DNA from: an uncultured Mycolicibacterium sp.
GTDB taxonomy: Bacteria > Actinomycetota > Actinomycetes > Mycobacteriales > Mycobacteriaceae
Assembly: GCA_945957405.1 (NCBI GenBank)
Contig: CAMFLL010000012.1
Span: forward strand, 1-44,852
Direction of reading: 5' to 3'
Length of the DNA: 44,852 nt
The position numbers and the translations under genes are program-made. The notes below the pieces were generated by a model. The model saw nothing but the letters and a program-made list of their open reading frames with translations. It was not told where the DNA came from and did no database searches. Of the stretch, positions 1 to 8,945 are shown piece after piece; within the stretch, counting starts at the first letter, position 1, and every line of letters begins with the position of its first letter.

Positions 1-866
1 CCCTGGCACCGGACGCCGCCAAGGTCTTCGTCAACGCGCGACCCACCGAGACCGTCGACGGGCCCTACGAGAAGATCGCGCAGATGATGGAGGACACCGA
101 TCGGCAGTTCCCCGGGGCGGTCTGGAGTTTCTCGATCGGGTGGGGCTGCGACAAGCTGATCACCGCCGCCGACCTGGCACCGGTGCGCTCGGCATTGGCC
201 AGGGCACACACCCGCGGCACCACGTCGTTCAACGCCAGCGGTGATCTCGCGGGGCTGGAATGCAAAGGGGGACAGGACTGGTCGGCTCCCCCCGGTGACG
301 ACGACATCGGCCTGGACGCCGTGGCCTCGCTGCCCGAGATGACCGATGTCGGTGGTACCACGTTGTCCACCGATGACAAGGGTGCCTGGCTTGCCGAGCA
401 GTCCTGGTTCGACGTGCCCCTGTCACACGGCACCGGTGGCGGGGTGTCGAACCTGTTCGAGCGGCCGCTCTGGCAGACCGAAGTGGCCACCGACCGTGAC
501 CAGGGTCAACGCCTGACGCCGGACGTGGCGGCCGTCGCTGATTCGTTCACGGGGGCCAAGATCGTGTTCACCCAACAACTCCTCGTGGGTGGTGGCACGT
601 CCATGGCTGCCCCGATCTGGGCGGGCATGGCTGCGGTGATGAACCAGTACATGCTGGAGAACGGCGGTCAGCGCCTCGGCGACCTCAACCCGCTTCTGTA
701 CCGCGTGGCGTCCAACGACCGGCTCGGGGCGTTTCGCGACGTGACGTTGGGCGGCAACGCCACCGAGTCCGCGGGGCCCGGCTATGACCTCGTGACCGGG
801 TTGGGTACGCCCGACATCGACAACCTGGCGCGCAGCCTGCTCGTCGTTCAGGCGGCGGCGCGATGA
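1..866 (+). CDS. S53 family (sedolisin/kumamolisin-like) serine protease, C-terminal part
   Basis: The frame is open from the first bases of the window (codons in phase with base 3), so this is the 3' end of a gene that starts upstream; the internal ATG at 84 is not its start. About 287 residues are visible. Sedolisin marks are the oxyanion-hole Asp in NASGDLAG (near residue 81 of the visible part), the nucleophile motif GGTSMAAP (Ser near 200), and the C-terminal calcium-site pattern FRDVTLGGN followed by GPGYDLVTGLGTPD. The catalytic Glu/Asp pair would lie upstream and cannot be checked. Family members are secreted acid endopeptidases made as proenzymes. It overlaps the next gene by 4 nt (ATGA), so the two are probably co-translated. 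Confidence 0.88.
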   Translation, partial: LAPDAAKVFVNARPTETVDGPYEKIAQMMEDTDRQFPGAVWSFSIGWGCDKLITAADLAPVRSALARAHTRGTTSFNASGDLAGLECKGGQDWSAPPGDDDIGLDAVASLPEMTDVGGTTLSTDDKGAWLAEQSWFDVPLSHGTGGGVSNLFERPLWQTEVATDRDQGQRLTPDVAAVADSFTGAKIVFTQQLLVGGGTSMAAPIWAGMAAVMNQYMLENGGQRLGDLNPLLYRVASNDRLGAFRDVTLGGNATESAGPGYDLVTGLGTPDIDNLARSLLVVQAAAR

Positions 867-2095
867 GCACCGAAGACGGCCGCGCCGAGGACGCGTCTCC
901 CGACGACGCCGCGCCCACCACCGAGTGCCGGGTCTGTCAGGTCGACGTCCCCGACGGTGAGTTCTGCGGGCTGTGCGGTGTGCATCTGCAGGAACGGCCC
1001 GGGGACGGCCCGGAGTGGTTGCGGTGGCGCAACTATGGGGCCAAGTCGGACGAGACGCTCTTCACCCCGTCAGTGGCCAGTTCGGTGTTCCCGCACCTGC
1101 CGCCCCGTTCGCTGACCGCGTTCCGGGTGGGTCTGGTGGCGGTGCCGGCGGCGCTGATCCTCTTCGCGGTGCTGCGGATGCCGGCCTGCCTGATCACGGC
1201 CGCGGCGCTCGGGCTGCCGTTGTTGTTCGTGTTGTACCTGAGAGAGGCCGACGCCGATGCCGACCTGCCCGTCGCGTCACTGATCCTGACGGCCGTGGTC
1301 GGCATCGCGATCGGCGTCGGCTGGGTGCTGATGACGGGCCACGTAGCGGCCCGCACGTACAACGTTCCCCTCGGCGGCGGTATCGCCCTGTCTCGGGCGG
1401 CCCGCGAAGGTATCGGCATCCCGGTCGGCGGTGCCATCCTGATGATCGTCCCCGCAGTCGTGATCAGGGTGATGCGGCCGGCCAGCCGGGAAGCCTTGGA
1501 CGGGTTCATGATCGGGGCGCTCGGCGCGTTGGCGTTCACTGCGGCCGCGACTCTGACCAGGCTTGCGCCGCAGCTGACCACCGGTCTGGTGAACCGCAAC
1601 CGACCGATGTCGGGGCTGTTGGTGGAAGCCGGCATCCGCGGCGTTGCCGTGCCGTTGACGGCGTTGTGTGTGGGCGGGTTGATCGGGGCGGCGCTGTGGT
1701 TCACCAGACCGCCCACCAAACAGCATCAGCATCCCGGTGTGGTCCGGTTCATGTTGGCCTTGTTCGGTGTCGGCGTCCTCGTGGTCTATGCCGCGCTGGG
1801 CATGGTCGACGTGCAGACCATGCCGCAGTGGATTCAGCTGGCGTGTCACCTGCTGATCGCCGCCGTTGCGGTCATGTTGCTGCGGGTCGGCATACATCTG
1901 TCGCTCATGCACGAAGCGCATGACGAGGTGATGTCCGATCAACCGGTGCTGTGCCACAACTGCGGGCAGGTCGTTCCCGACATGCCGTTCTGTCCGGCCT
2001 GCGGGGTGGCCATGAACGCCGCGTCGCGGTCGTCGCGCCAGTCTCGCCGAGACAGCCGTCCGGTCCGTAGCGAAGGTGGGGGCAGCGCGTCGTGA
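863..2095 (+). CDS. Polytopic membrane protein with a zinc ribbon at each end
   Basis: This 410-residue protein starts at an ATG overlapping the preceding stop. It carries CxxC...CxxC ribbons at both termini: CRVC/CGLC near residues 23-39 and CHNC/CPAC near residues 367-385. Between them are about eight to ten hydrophobic segments (for example residues 88-125, 135-160, 175-200, 290-345). The arrangement suggests both ribbons sit in the cytoplasm and bind zinc. I do not recognise a named family. It lies between a secreted protease gene and a single-pass membrane protein gene with 4-nt overlaps on both sides, so the three probably act as an operon, possibly in secretion or assembly of the protease (inference). 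Confidence 0.75.
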   Translation: MSTEDGRAEDASPDDAAPTTECRVCQVDVPDGEFCGLCGVHLQERPGDGPEWLRWRNYGAKSDETLFTPSVASSVFPHLPPRSLTAFRVGLVAVPAALILFAVLRMPACLITAAALGLPLLFVLYLREADADADLPVASLILTAVVGIAIGVGWVLMTGHVAARTYNVPLGGGIALSRAAREGIGIPVGGAILMIVPAVVIRVMRPASREALDGFMIGALGALAFTAAATLTRLAPQLTTGLVNRNRPMSGLLVEAGIRGVAVPLTALCVGGLIGAALWFTRPPTKQHQHPGVVRFMLALFGVGVLVVYAALGMVDVQTMPQWIQLACHLLIAAVAVMLLRVGIHLSLMHEAHDEVMSDQPVLCHNCGQVVPDMPFCPACGVAMNAASRSSRQSRRDSRPVRSEGGGSAS

Positions 2096-2823
2096 GTGTC
2101 GTGACTGAGGAACGGCCGGGATACGCGCTACCGCCTGGCACCTACACCGTCCCCGAACCGCCGCCGCCGACGTCCCTGGCGCGGTTGATGGCCAAATGGT
2201 TGGCGGCGATCGTGGTGGTGGCCGGGTTGATGGTCGGCTTGTCGATGATCTTGACCAAACCATCGGCGCGTTACGCCTGCCCGCCCAACTGCGGGCGGCC
2301 GCCGACGGGCGCGCCGGTCGAGACCAATCCGCGGTTCACCCCCACCGACGGTGCGTTCACGGTGTCCTACCCGGCATCCGGGGCGGCCTACACGGTGACC
2401 GAGCAGGACAACGGCATCACCGCTGATTTCATCGCCGGTGACCGTGGCACGCTGCGCCTGTTCAGCGAGCCCGCCGACGGTCGCACCCCGGAACAGATCG
2501 CGGGCAGCCTGATCAAGAAGACGTTCCCGGACACCAAGACGGCCTACAAGATTCCCAATGCCATGGTCGGCTACCAGCCGGGATACGGCGAGGTTGCCGA
2601 CTGCTGGCCGCAGGGTGCCAGCACGTCCTACACCCGCATGCGGGTACTGGTGATGGTCGCGGTCAAGAACGATCTGGCACTGGTGGCCGCGGCGGTGGGC
2701 CCGTACCACGAGTTCGGCCCGGACTTCGGGCCCGGCCCGCCATCGGGGGCCAACCTCGAGATCGCCGAGGACATGGGTAAGTACGTCAACAGCTTCAGCT
2801 GGCGCGGCGACCCGCCCCGCTAG
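2092..2823 (+). CDS. Single-pass membrane-anchored protein of unknown function
   Basis: The GTG start overlaps the upstream stop by 4 nt. The 243 residues comprise a Pro-rich cytoplasmic head (PPGTYTVPEPPPP), one transmembrane helix at about residues 36-58, a short CPPNC motif that could form a disulfide, and an extracytoplasmic domain of about 160 residues. The domain begins with a Thr/Pro-rich stretch and resembles the PsbP/LpqN-like lipoprotein-type folds common in mycobacteria, but I cannot assign it firmly. The position after the protease and the zinc-ribbon membrane protein suggests a shared envelope role. Confidence 0.72.
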   Translation: MSVVTEERPGYALPPGTYTVPEPPPPTSLARLMAKWLAAIVVVAGLMVGLSMILTKPSARYACPPNCGRPPTGAPVETNPRFTPTDGAFTVSYPASGAAYTVTEQDNGITADFIAGDRGTLRLFSEPADGRTPEQIAGSLIKKTFPDTKTAYKIPNAMVGYQPGYGEVADCWPQGASTSYTRMRVLVMVAVKNDLALVAAAVGPYHEFGPDFGPGPPSGANLEIAEDMGKYVNSFSWRGDPPR

Positions 2824-2826
2824 GGT

Positions 2827-3186
2827 TTAGTGCCCGTTGCTGCGGGGCCGGGTGTCGACGTTCGGCACGTTGACATTCCCGGGGTTGTTGACCCACTGAG
2901 CCAGGCATCCCGGGATACCGCGGCAGGCGATGATGGCGCCGGCGCTGGGTGCCGCTCCGATGGCCTTGGGCGGCTCGACGACGAGATCGCAGTTCTGGGT
3001 GAACGGCGCGCCGATCGCGTTGAGCCCGAGCGGTACGCCCTGACCCTGGCAGCCGGCCAAGGTGCTCGGCGTGGAGATGTCTGTCGATGTGTTCGTGGCG
3101 GCTATCGAGACGGGAACAATCGCCGCGGAAACAGCAAAACCCGCGGCTATCAGCAGCCTTTGCGCCGCACGTCGCGCGCTGGTCAT
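2827..3186 (-). CDS. Small secreted protein, hypothetical
   Basis: A 119-residue protein with an N-terminal signal peptide (basic MTSARRAAQRLL, hydrophobic AAGFAVSAAIVPVSIAA, likely cleavage near residue 31). The mature part has four Cys (GCQGQG, QNCDLV, ACRGIPGC), probably two disulfides, and a Pro/Asn-rich tail. It resembles short secreted mycobacterial proteins without known function. Its stop is only 3 nt from the stop of the convergent gene at 2823. It is transcribed alone. Confidence 0.72.
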   Translation of the reverse strand: MTSARRAAQRLLIAAGFAVSAAIVPVSIAATNTSTDISTPSTLAGCQGQGVPLGLNAIGAPFTQNCDLVVEPPKAIGAAPSAGAIIACRGIPGCLAQWVNNPGNVNVPNVDTRPRSNGH

Positions 3187-3314
3187 ACCTACACAGTACC
3201 TTGCGGTTCGCTGTGGTCCCGCGAATTTTCACCGGCGCGATGCACAGTTGGGCCCCGATCCACAGGTGTCGGTCGCCCGGGGCCGCGACGCCGCGTCCGG
3301 TCGGTGTGCGGTTC

Positions 3315-3320
3315 TAGCGT
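3315..3320 (+). promoter_or_regulatory. -10 box of a leaderless comEA promoter
   Basis: TAGCGT fits the mycobacterial TANNNT -10 consensus and lies 6 nt upstream of the comEA ATG at 3327, so transcription would begin at or next to the A of the start codon. No Shine-Dalgarno sequence precedes the ATG, which agrees with a leaderless mRNA. No clear -35 hexamer is seen. Confidence 0.55.
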
Positions 3321-3326
3321 CGGCCC

Positions 3327-4181
3327 ATGACCTCCGAATCACCCGTCGAACGTCTGCACCGCCGCTTCGGTGGAGATGCCGACCGCGCCGACGGTGAGCC
3401 CGACGATCCTGACGTCGCCGACGATCCCAAGGCACTGCTGCCGCGGTGGTTGCCAGATCCGACACCGGGCGACGGGCGGGCGCGCGAATGGTTGACCGCC
3501 CTGCGGGCCGATCCGGGACGGGCCGGGGCGGTCGCGTTGGCGGTGGTCGCCGGAATCGCCGTGCTCGTCACCGTCTTCACTGTGATCCGGGACGACGCGC
3601 AACCCGTCGTGTCGGCGAAACTGCCGCCGGTGCAGATGGCCGCCGACGCGACGCCGTCCGGTAGCGCCAGGCCATCGGCGGGCCAGGCCGCCGATCAGCC
3701 GGTGGTCGTCAGCGTGGTCGGACTCGTCACGAAACCCGGGCTGGTCACCTTGAGCCCCGGCGCGCGGGTGGCCGATGCCCTCAACGCGGCCGGCGGCGCA
3801 CTCGACGGGGCGGACACCATCGGCCTGAACATGGCGCGCCATCTGACCGACGGCGAGCAGGTGGTGGTCGGTGTCGAACCGGTCGAGGGTCGCCCGCCGG
3901 TACTCGGCAGCTCGGTGGGTGGCAGCCCGGCGGGTGGCGGGCCTGAGCCCGCGCAGAAACCCACGGCGGCAAGCACTTCGGCCCCTGCTGGTCCGGTCGA
4001 CCTCAACTCGGCAACCGTCGAGCAGCTGGACACGCTGCCGGGGGTCGGGCCGGTGACGGCGGCCGCGATCGTGACGTGGCGCGATCAGCATGGCGCGTTC
4101 GGCAGCGTCGATCAGCTCGGCGAGGTCGACGGGATCGGCCCGGCGCGCCTGGAGAAGCTGCGCGATCTGGTTCGCGTCTGA
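3327..4181 (+). CDS. comEA: ComEA-like helix-hairpin-helix DNA-binding membrane protein
   Basis: A 284-residue protein with an acidic cytoplasmic head (1-65), one transmembrane helix at about 67-87, an SLBB domain at about 125-182 (VVSVVGLVTKPGLVTL), a Gly/Pro/Ala linker and a C-terminal helix-hairpin-helix pair (224-284: VDLNSATVEQLDTLPGVG, then GIGPARLEKLRDLV). In competent bacteria ComEA holds double-stranded DNA at the outer membrane face and passes it to ComEC. comEC follows after 4 nt. The order comEA-comEC-holA is that of Rv2415c-Rv2413c. Natural transformation is not established in most mycobacteria, so the physiological role is uncertain. Confidence 0.9.
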   Translation: MTSESPVERLHRRFGGDADRADGEPDDPDVADDPKALLPRWLPDPTPGDGRAREWLTALRADPGRAGAVALAVVAGIAVLVTVFTVIRDDAQPVVSAKLPPVQMAADATPSGSARPSAGQAADQPVVVSVVGLVTKPGLVTLSPGARVADALNAAGGALDGADTIGLNMARHLTDGEQVVVGVEPVEGRPPVLGSSVGGSPAGGGPEPAQKPTAASTSAPAGPVDLNSATVEQLDTLPGVGPVTAAAIVTWRDQHGAFGSVDQLGEVDGIGPARLEKLRDLVRV

Positions 4182-4185
4182 CACC

Positions 4186-5739
4186 GTGACCGATGAAGAA
4201 TCAGGTGACACAGCCCAATTCGACCTCAGGTTGGTACCCGCGGCAGTGGTCGGCTGGGCGGTCACCGCCGCAGGAATCCTATGGCCCGTCGGCTATCCCA
4301 TCGCCGCGGCTGGAGCACTGCTGGCGCTCGGCGCGCTCTTCGGCGGGTGGCGTACGGCGCGGATGGCGGTACTGGTGGTGGCTCTCATCGGAGCGGGGTT
4401 CGGACTGTCGGTTGCGTTGCGGTCCAACGCTGTTCGTGACAATCCGGTCGCGCAGCGATATGGCGCCTCGGTCGAGGTGACGGTGCTCCTCGCCGAGACG
4501 CCACGATCCGTCGGCGGCGGTCGGCTGTTCTTCCCGGCCGAGCTGCGGGCGCTCGGCGCCGAGCCGGTGTCGGGCCGGGTGGTGGTGTTCGCGTCGGATC
4601 CGGCCTTCGGGCAACTGTCGGCCGGTGAACCGGTGCGCTTCTCGGCGGCGGTCAGCAGACCGATGCGGCGTGACCTCAGTGTCGCGGTGCTTCAGGCATC
4701 CGGCCGACCCGCCATGGGTGAGGCGTCGGCGGTGCAGCGCGGCGCCGCGGCGGTGCGCGAGCGGTTCGGCGCGCAGGCGCGGGCCGTGTTGCCTGGTGCG
4801 CAGGCCGCCATGCTGCCGGCCCTCGTACTGGGTGATATCTCGACGGTCACGCCGACGGCGGCAGCGGAATTCCGGGCCGCGGGGCTGACGCATCTGACCG
4901 CCGTGTCGGGCGCCAATGTCACCATCGTCTGCGGCGCGGTGCTGTTCCTGGGACGGCTGATCGGCCCGCGGGCCGCGGTGGGTCTGGCCGCGGTGACGCT
5001 TCTCGCCTTCGTCATCGTGGTGCAGCCGACGGCCAGCGTGCTTCGGGCCGCCGTGATGGGGGCGATCACCCTGCTGGCGATCCTGACGTCGCGGCGCCGC
5101 CAGGCGATACCCGCGCTGGCCGCGACGGTCCTGGTGTTGATGACGTGCGCGCCGCGCCTGGCCGTCGACATCGGGTTCGCGCTGTCGGTGACGGCCACCG
5201 CGGCGCTGGTGGTGCTGGCACCGGCCTGGTCGCGGCGGCTGACGCGACGCGGCTGGCCGAAGCCGCTCGCCGACGCGCTGTGTGTCGCGCTGGCCGCCCA
5301 ATTGGTCACCGCACCCCTTGTCGCGGGAATCTCGGGCACCGTCAGCCTGATCGCGGTGGCGGCGAACCTGGCGGTGGCCGTCGTGATCGCCCCGATCACG
5401 GTGCTCGGGACGGCCGCGGCGGCCCTCGGCCCGCTGTGGCCGGCGGCCGCCCGGCTGCTCATCCGGTTCACCGGGCCCGAACTGTGGTGGCTGCTCGGCG
5501 TCGCGCGCTGGGCGGCCGGGGTGCCGAACGCCACGATCCCGGTGCCATCGGGGTTCGCAGGCGTGGCGCTGGTGGCGGTCCTGACCGTGGCAGGCGTCCT
5601 CTTGTGGCGCGCCCGGTGGTTCCGCGTCGTGGCGGCGTGCGCGGTGCTCTGCCTGGTCGCGTGGTCGGTGTCGGGCTGGGTGCACAGTCCGCGGTCGTAC
5701 TTGAGTGTCGCGGTGTGCTGGGGTGTCGGGGGACTGTGA
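4186..5739 (+). CDS. comEC: ComEC/Rec2-type DNA-uptake channel protein
   Basis: The GTG at 4186, 4 nt after the comEA stop, gives 517 residues, near the 514 I recall for Rv2414c; the ORF is open further upstream but inside comEA. It has a DUF4131-like N-terminal part with two or three membrane helices, then the Competence domain with its conserved core around [15 protein letters not shown] (about residues 237-252) and many hydrophobic helices to the C terminus. The family forms the inner-membrane channel for single-stranded DNA entry. It ends without the metallo-beta-lactamase nuclease domain found in many ComEC proteins; this short form is usual in mycobacteria. Confidence 0.9.
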   Translation: MTDEESGDTAQFDLRLVPAAVVGWAVTAAGILWPVGYPIAAAGALLALGALFGGWRTARMAVLVVALIGAGFGLSVALRSNAVRDNPVAQRYGASVEVTVLLAETPRSVGGGRLFFPAELRALGAEPVSGRVVVFASDPAFGQLSAGEPVRFSAAVSRPMRRDLSVAVLQASGRPAMGEASAVQRGAAAVRERFGAQARAVLPGAQAAMLPALVLGDISTVTPTAAAEFRAAGLTHLTAVSGANVTIVCGAVLFLGRLIGPRAAVGLAAVTLLAFVIVVQPTASVLRAAVMGAITLLAILTSRRRQAIPALAATVLVLMTCAPRLAVDIGFALSVTATAALVVLAPAWSRRLTRRGWPKPLADALCVALAAQLVTAPLVAGISGTVSLIAVAANLAVAVVIAPITVLGTAAAALGPLWPAAARLLIRFTGPELWWLLGVARWAAGVPNATIPVPSGFAGVALVAVLTVAGVLLWRARWFRVVAACAVLCLVAWSVSGWVHSPRSYLSVAVCWGVGGL

Positions 5740-5752
5740 CACCATCGTCGGC

Positions 5753-6733
5753 GTGGCCGAACAGGTTCCGGGACTGCACCTCGTCCTCGGTGAAGAAGAG
5801 CTCCTGGTCGAACGTGCCGTGGCAGGCGTGCTCAGCGACGCGCGTCGCCGCGCCGGTGCCGGTTCGGCAAGCTCAGAGATCCCCGTGGACCGGTTGCGCG
5901 CCGGTGAGGTGAGTACCAGTGAACTCGCCGAGTTGCTCAGCCCGTCGTTGTTCGCCGACGAACGCGTGGTGGTCCTGGAAGCGGCCGCCGAAGCAGGCAA
6001 GGATGCGGTCGAGTTGATCGCGTCGGTGGCGGCCGACCTGCCGCCCGGCACGGAGCTCGTCGTCGTGCACTCGGGTGGGGGCCGGGCCAAGGCGCTCGCC
6101 ACCCGGCTGCGCGATCTGAGCGCCGAGGTGTACCCGTGCGCCAAGATCACCAAGGCCGCCGAACGCGCCGATTTCGTGCGGGGTGAGTTCCGGGTGCTGA
6201 AGGTGAAGGTCAGCGATGACACCGTGACGGCCCTGATCGACGCCGTCGGCTCCGACATCCGCGAACTGGCCTCGGCATGCTCACAGCTGGCAGCGGACAC
6301 CGACGGGCGGGTCGATCCGTCGGCGGTGCGCCGCTATCACAGCGGTAAGGCCGAGGTGAAAGGCTTCGACATCGCCGACAAGGCGGTCGTGGGTGATGTC
6401 GCGGGCGCCGCCGAGGCGCTGCGGTGGGCGATGCTGGCGGGTGAACCGCGGGTCGTGCTCGCCGACGCACTGGCCGAAGCCGTGCACACCATCGCGCGGG
6501 TGGCCCCGTTGTCGGGTGACCCCTACCGATTGGCGGGCGAGTTGGGGATGCCGCCCTGGCGTATCCAGAAGGCGCAGAAACAGGCGAGGCGCTGGTCCCG
6601 CGACGGGGTGGCCGATGCCATGCGCGTGGTGGCCGCGCTCAACGCCGATGTGAAAGGCGCCGCGGCCGATGCGGACTACGCGTTGGAGGCTGCCGTGCGG
6701 CGCGTAGCAGAATTGGCCGGCTCCAGGAACTAG
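5753..6733 (+). CDS. holA: DNA polymerase III subunit delta (clamp-loader)
   Basis: The GTG at 5753, 13 nt after comEC, gives a 326-residue protein beginning [23 protein letters not shown], where the HolA alignment starts; an in-frame GTG at 5705 lies within comEC and is less likely. It shows the delta-subunit layout: an AAA+-like N-terminal fold ([24 protein letters not shown]), a middle domain ([15 protein letters not shown]) and the C-terminal collar helices ([16 protein letters not shown]). Delta opens the DnaN sliding-clamp ring during replication. The gene ends inside a large inverted repeat shared with convergent rpsT. Confidence 0.92.
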   Translation: MAEQVPGLHLVLGEEELLVERAVAGVLSDARRRAGAGSASSEIPVDRLRAGEVSTSELAELLSPSLFADERVVVLEAAAEAGKDAVELIASVAADLPPGTELVVVHSGGGRAKALATRLRDLSAEVYPCAKITKAAERADFVRGEFRVLKVKVSDDTVTALIDAVGSDIRELASACSQLAADTDGRVDPSAVRRYHSGKAEVKGFDIADKAVVGDVAGAAEALRWAMLAGEPRVVLADALAEAVHTIARVAPLSGDPYRLAGELGMPPWRIQKAQKQARRWSRDGVADAMRVVAALNADVKGAAADADYALEAAVRRVAELAGSRN

Positions 6734-6759
6734 TCGAGTGACTAGTCGGAACCGGCCAA
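6713..6759. terminator. Long inverted repeat between convergent holA and rpsT, likely bidirectional terminator
   Basis: Outer arms TTGGCCGG (6713-6720) and CCGGCCAA (6752-6759) enclose inner arms ACTAGTC (6729-6735) and GACTAGT (6740-6746) with a 4-nt loop. Much of the sequence between the arms is also complementary (CTCC..GGA against TCGGAA). It covers the holA stop codon and lies 14 nt from the rpsT stop, the right place to end transcription in both directions. There is no long U-tract, which is common for mycobacterial terminators. Confidence 0.7.
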
Positions 6760-6773
6760 ATCAGGCGAGCAGA

Positions 6774-7034
6774 TCAGATCTTGTTGAGCGCCAGGGCCAG
6801 CGCGGACTTCTTGTTCGCGGCCTGGTTCTTGTGGATGACACCCTTGGTGGCGGCCTGGTCCAGCTTGCGGCTGGTCGACACGAGCAGCTCGGCGGCCTTG
6901 TCCTTGTCGCCGGCCTCGACGGCCTCACGGAACCCGCGGACAGCCGTGCGAAGTGACGACTTCACCGACTGGTTGCGCAGACGGGCGCGCTCGTTGGTAC
7001 GGATGCGCTTTTCCTGCGACTTGATGTTGGCCAC
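6774..7034 (-). CDS. rpsT: 30S ribosomal protein S20
   Basis: The GTG at 7034 gives 86 residues, the usual S20 length, beginning [22 protein letters not shown]. The frame is open 21 codons further upstream, but the start is set by a good Shine-Dalgarno sequence (AGAAGGAA) about 9 nt before it. S20 binds 16S rRNA early in small-subunit assembly; the basic helical sequence and the C-terminal [18 protein letters not shown] are typical. It is transcribed toward holA and ends beside the inverted repeat at 6713-6759. Confidence 0.96.
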   Translation of the reverse strand: MANIKSQEKRIRTNERARLRNQSVKSSLRTAVRGFREAVEAGDKDKAAELLVSTSRKLDQAATKGVIHKNQAANKKSALALALNKI

Positions 7035-7253
7035 GCGCGTAAATTCCTTCTGAGTCTCAAGCTGGAATGGTGCTCGGAGGATCCGTTCCTGGATCATCTG
7101 GATCTTCCAAGGTGCCCGGCAGCGGGCAGCGACTGTTCAGGTTACCAGTTGGGGTCCCGATCTCCCAAAGTCACGAGCTCGTCGGCGGCCAATGCGTGGC
7201 CAATGGGCTTCAGTGGCCTGCCGAAATGGTGAACGTGCGGCAGCATGTGACGG

Positions 7254-8945
7254 GTGAGCCTTCGAACTTTGCCCAACGAGTCCACGCGGCGGTCGCAGAA
7301 CAACTCGCGCACGGCCAAGAAGTACGAACAGATCTTCGGGGGCTACAACAAACGCGGGAAGTATTCGGAGGCGTTCGATGAGATGTTCGACGCCCAGGGC
7401 AACATCCGCGGCCCGTACAAGGGTATCTACGCCGAACTCGCACCCTCGGACGCATCCGAACTGGAAGCCCGTTCCGACGCGCTGGGCCGCGCGTTCATCG
7501 ATCAGGGCATCACGTTCTCGCTGTCGGGCCAGGAGCGGCCCTTTCCGCTGGACCTGGTGCCGCGCGTCATCTCCGCGGCCGAGTGGACGCGGCTGGAAAA
7601 AGGCATCAAGCAGCGTGTCAAGGCCATGGAGATGTACCTCGACGACATCTACGGCGATCAGGAGATCCTGCGTGACGGTGTCATCCCGCGTCGCCTGATC
7701 ACGTCGTGCGAGCACTTTTACCGGGAGGCGGCCGGCATCGTCCCGCCCAACGGGGTACGCATCCATGTCGCGGGCATCGACCTGATCCGCGACAGCCAGG
7801 GCACGTTCCGCGTCCTGGAGGACAACCTGCGCTGCCCGTCGGGGGTGTCCTATGTGATGGAGAACCGCCGCACCATGGCGCGGGTGTTCCCCGACCTGTT
7901 CGCCACCCACCGGGTGCGGGCCGTCGGTGACTACTCGTCGCACCTGTTGCGCGCCCTGCGCAACTCGGCGGCCACCAACGAGGCCGACCCGACCGTCGTG
8001 GTGCTGACCCCCGGTGTGTACAACTCGGCGTATTTCGAGCATTCGCTGCTGGCCAGGCAGATGGGCGTCGAGCTGGTCGAGGGGCGCGACCTGTTCTGCC
8101 GCGACAACACCGTCTACATGCGCACCACGGAAGGCGAACGCCAGGTCGACGTCGTGTACCGCCGCATCGACGACGACTTTCTGGATCCGATGCATTTCCG
8201 GCCCGACTCGGTGCTGGGCGTCGCGGGCATCCTCAACGCGGCCCGTGCCGGCAATGTCGTGATCTCCAGCGCCGTCGGCAACGGTGTCGGCGACGACAAG
8301 CTCGTCTACACCTATGTGCCGACCATCATCGAGTACTACCTAGGCGAGAAGCCGACACTGGCCAACGTCGACACATTCCGCTGCTGGCTCGACGACGAGC
8401 GCGAAGAGGTGCTGGACCGCATCGACGAACTGGTCATCAAGCCCGTCGAGGGCTCAGGCGGGTACGGCATCGTGTTCGGTCCGGACGCCTCGGAGAAGGA
8501 ACTCGCGGTCATCAGCAAGAAGGTCCGCACCGATCCGCGCGGATGGATCGCCCAACCCGTCATGCAGCTCTCGACGGTGCCCACCCAGATCGACAACAGC
8601 CTGGCCCCGCGCCACGTCGACCTGCGGCCGTTCGCGGTCAACGACGGCGACGACGTCTGGGTGCTACCCGGCGGTCTGACCCGGGTGGCCCTGCCCGAGG
8701 GCTCCCTGGTGGTGAACTCCAGCCAGGGCGGTGGCTCCAAGGACACCTGGGTGCTCGCCTCCCGGGCCTCGGTGGCCGACCGTGAACTCGGGGCCGCGGA
8801 GGTGGTGCGCAAGCTCCCGCCCGCACCCAAGGCCGCGGCGGGGGACCGGCCGTCGCGTAACGGGAAGGCCGCCGCCAAGGAGTCGCAACCCGGCGAGCAG
8901 CAACAGCAGCAATCGCAACAACAGCAGCAGGCGGTGATGCACTGA
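7254..8945 (+). CDS. Circularly permuted ATP-grasp family protein (Rv2411c-like)
   Basis: A 563-residue protein matching the DUF404/DUF407 circularly permuted ATP-grasp family (FGGYNKRGKYSEAFDEMFD, RVLEDNLRCPSGVSYVMENR, KPVEGSGGYGIVFG as the ATP-binding loop). It is the first gene of a conserved three-gene set with an alpha-E protein and a transglutaminase-like enzyme. Comparative-genomic work on amidoligase systems proposed that such sets make and trim a peptide or amide tag; the substrate is unknown. The GTG start is uncertain in the first 20 residues. Odd feature: the C-terminal 45 residues are disordered and end in a Gln-rich run just before AVMH. Its stop overlaps the next start by 1 nt (TGATG). 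Confidence 0.9.
   Translation: MSLRTLPNESTRRSQNNSRTAKKYEQIFGGYNKRGKYSEAFDEMFDAQGNIRGPYKGIYAELAPSDASELEARSDALGRAFIDQGITFSLSGQERPFPLDLVPRVISAAEWTRLEKGIKQRVKAMEMYLDDIYGDQEILRDGVIPRRLITSCEHFYREAAGIVPPNGVRIHVAGIDLIRDSQGTFRVLEDNLRCPSGVSYVMENRRTMARVFPDLFATHRVRAVGDYSSHLLRALRNSAATNEADPTVVVLTPGVYNSAYFEHSLLARQMGVELVEGRDLFCRDNTVYMRTTEGERQVDVVYRRIDDDFLDPMHFRPDSVLGVAGILNAARAGNVVISSAVGNGVGDDKLVYTYVPTIIEYYLGEKPTLANVDTFRCWLDDEREEVLDRIDELVIKPVEGSGGYGIVFGPDASEKELAVISKKVRTDPRGWIAQPVMQLSTVPTQIDNSLAPRHVDLRPFAVNDGDDVWVLPGGLTRVALPEGSLVVNSSQGGGSKDTWVLASRASVADRELGAAEVVRKLPPAPKAAAGDRPSRNGKAAAKESQPGEQQQQQSQQQQQAVMH

Noticed and set aside
4090..4185. Longer comEC start at 4090
   Set aside because: This would overlap the helix-hairpin-helix domain of comEA; the GTG at 4186 fits family length and spacing.
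4279..6300. 673-codon open frame on the minus strand across comEC and holA
   Set aside because: It is antisense to two well-recognised genes, is rich in Arg, Ala and His as expected from GC-rich shadow frames, and shows no family motif.
8890..8940. CAG/CAA repeat as a non-coding microsatellite or recombination site
   Set aside because: It is in frame at the end of the ATP-grasp gene, mixed CAG and CAA codons, and followed by a coupled start; coding low complexity explains it.
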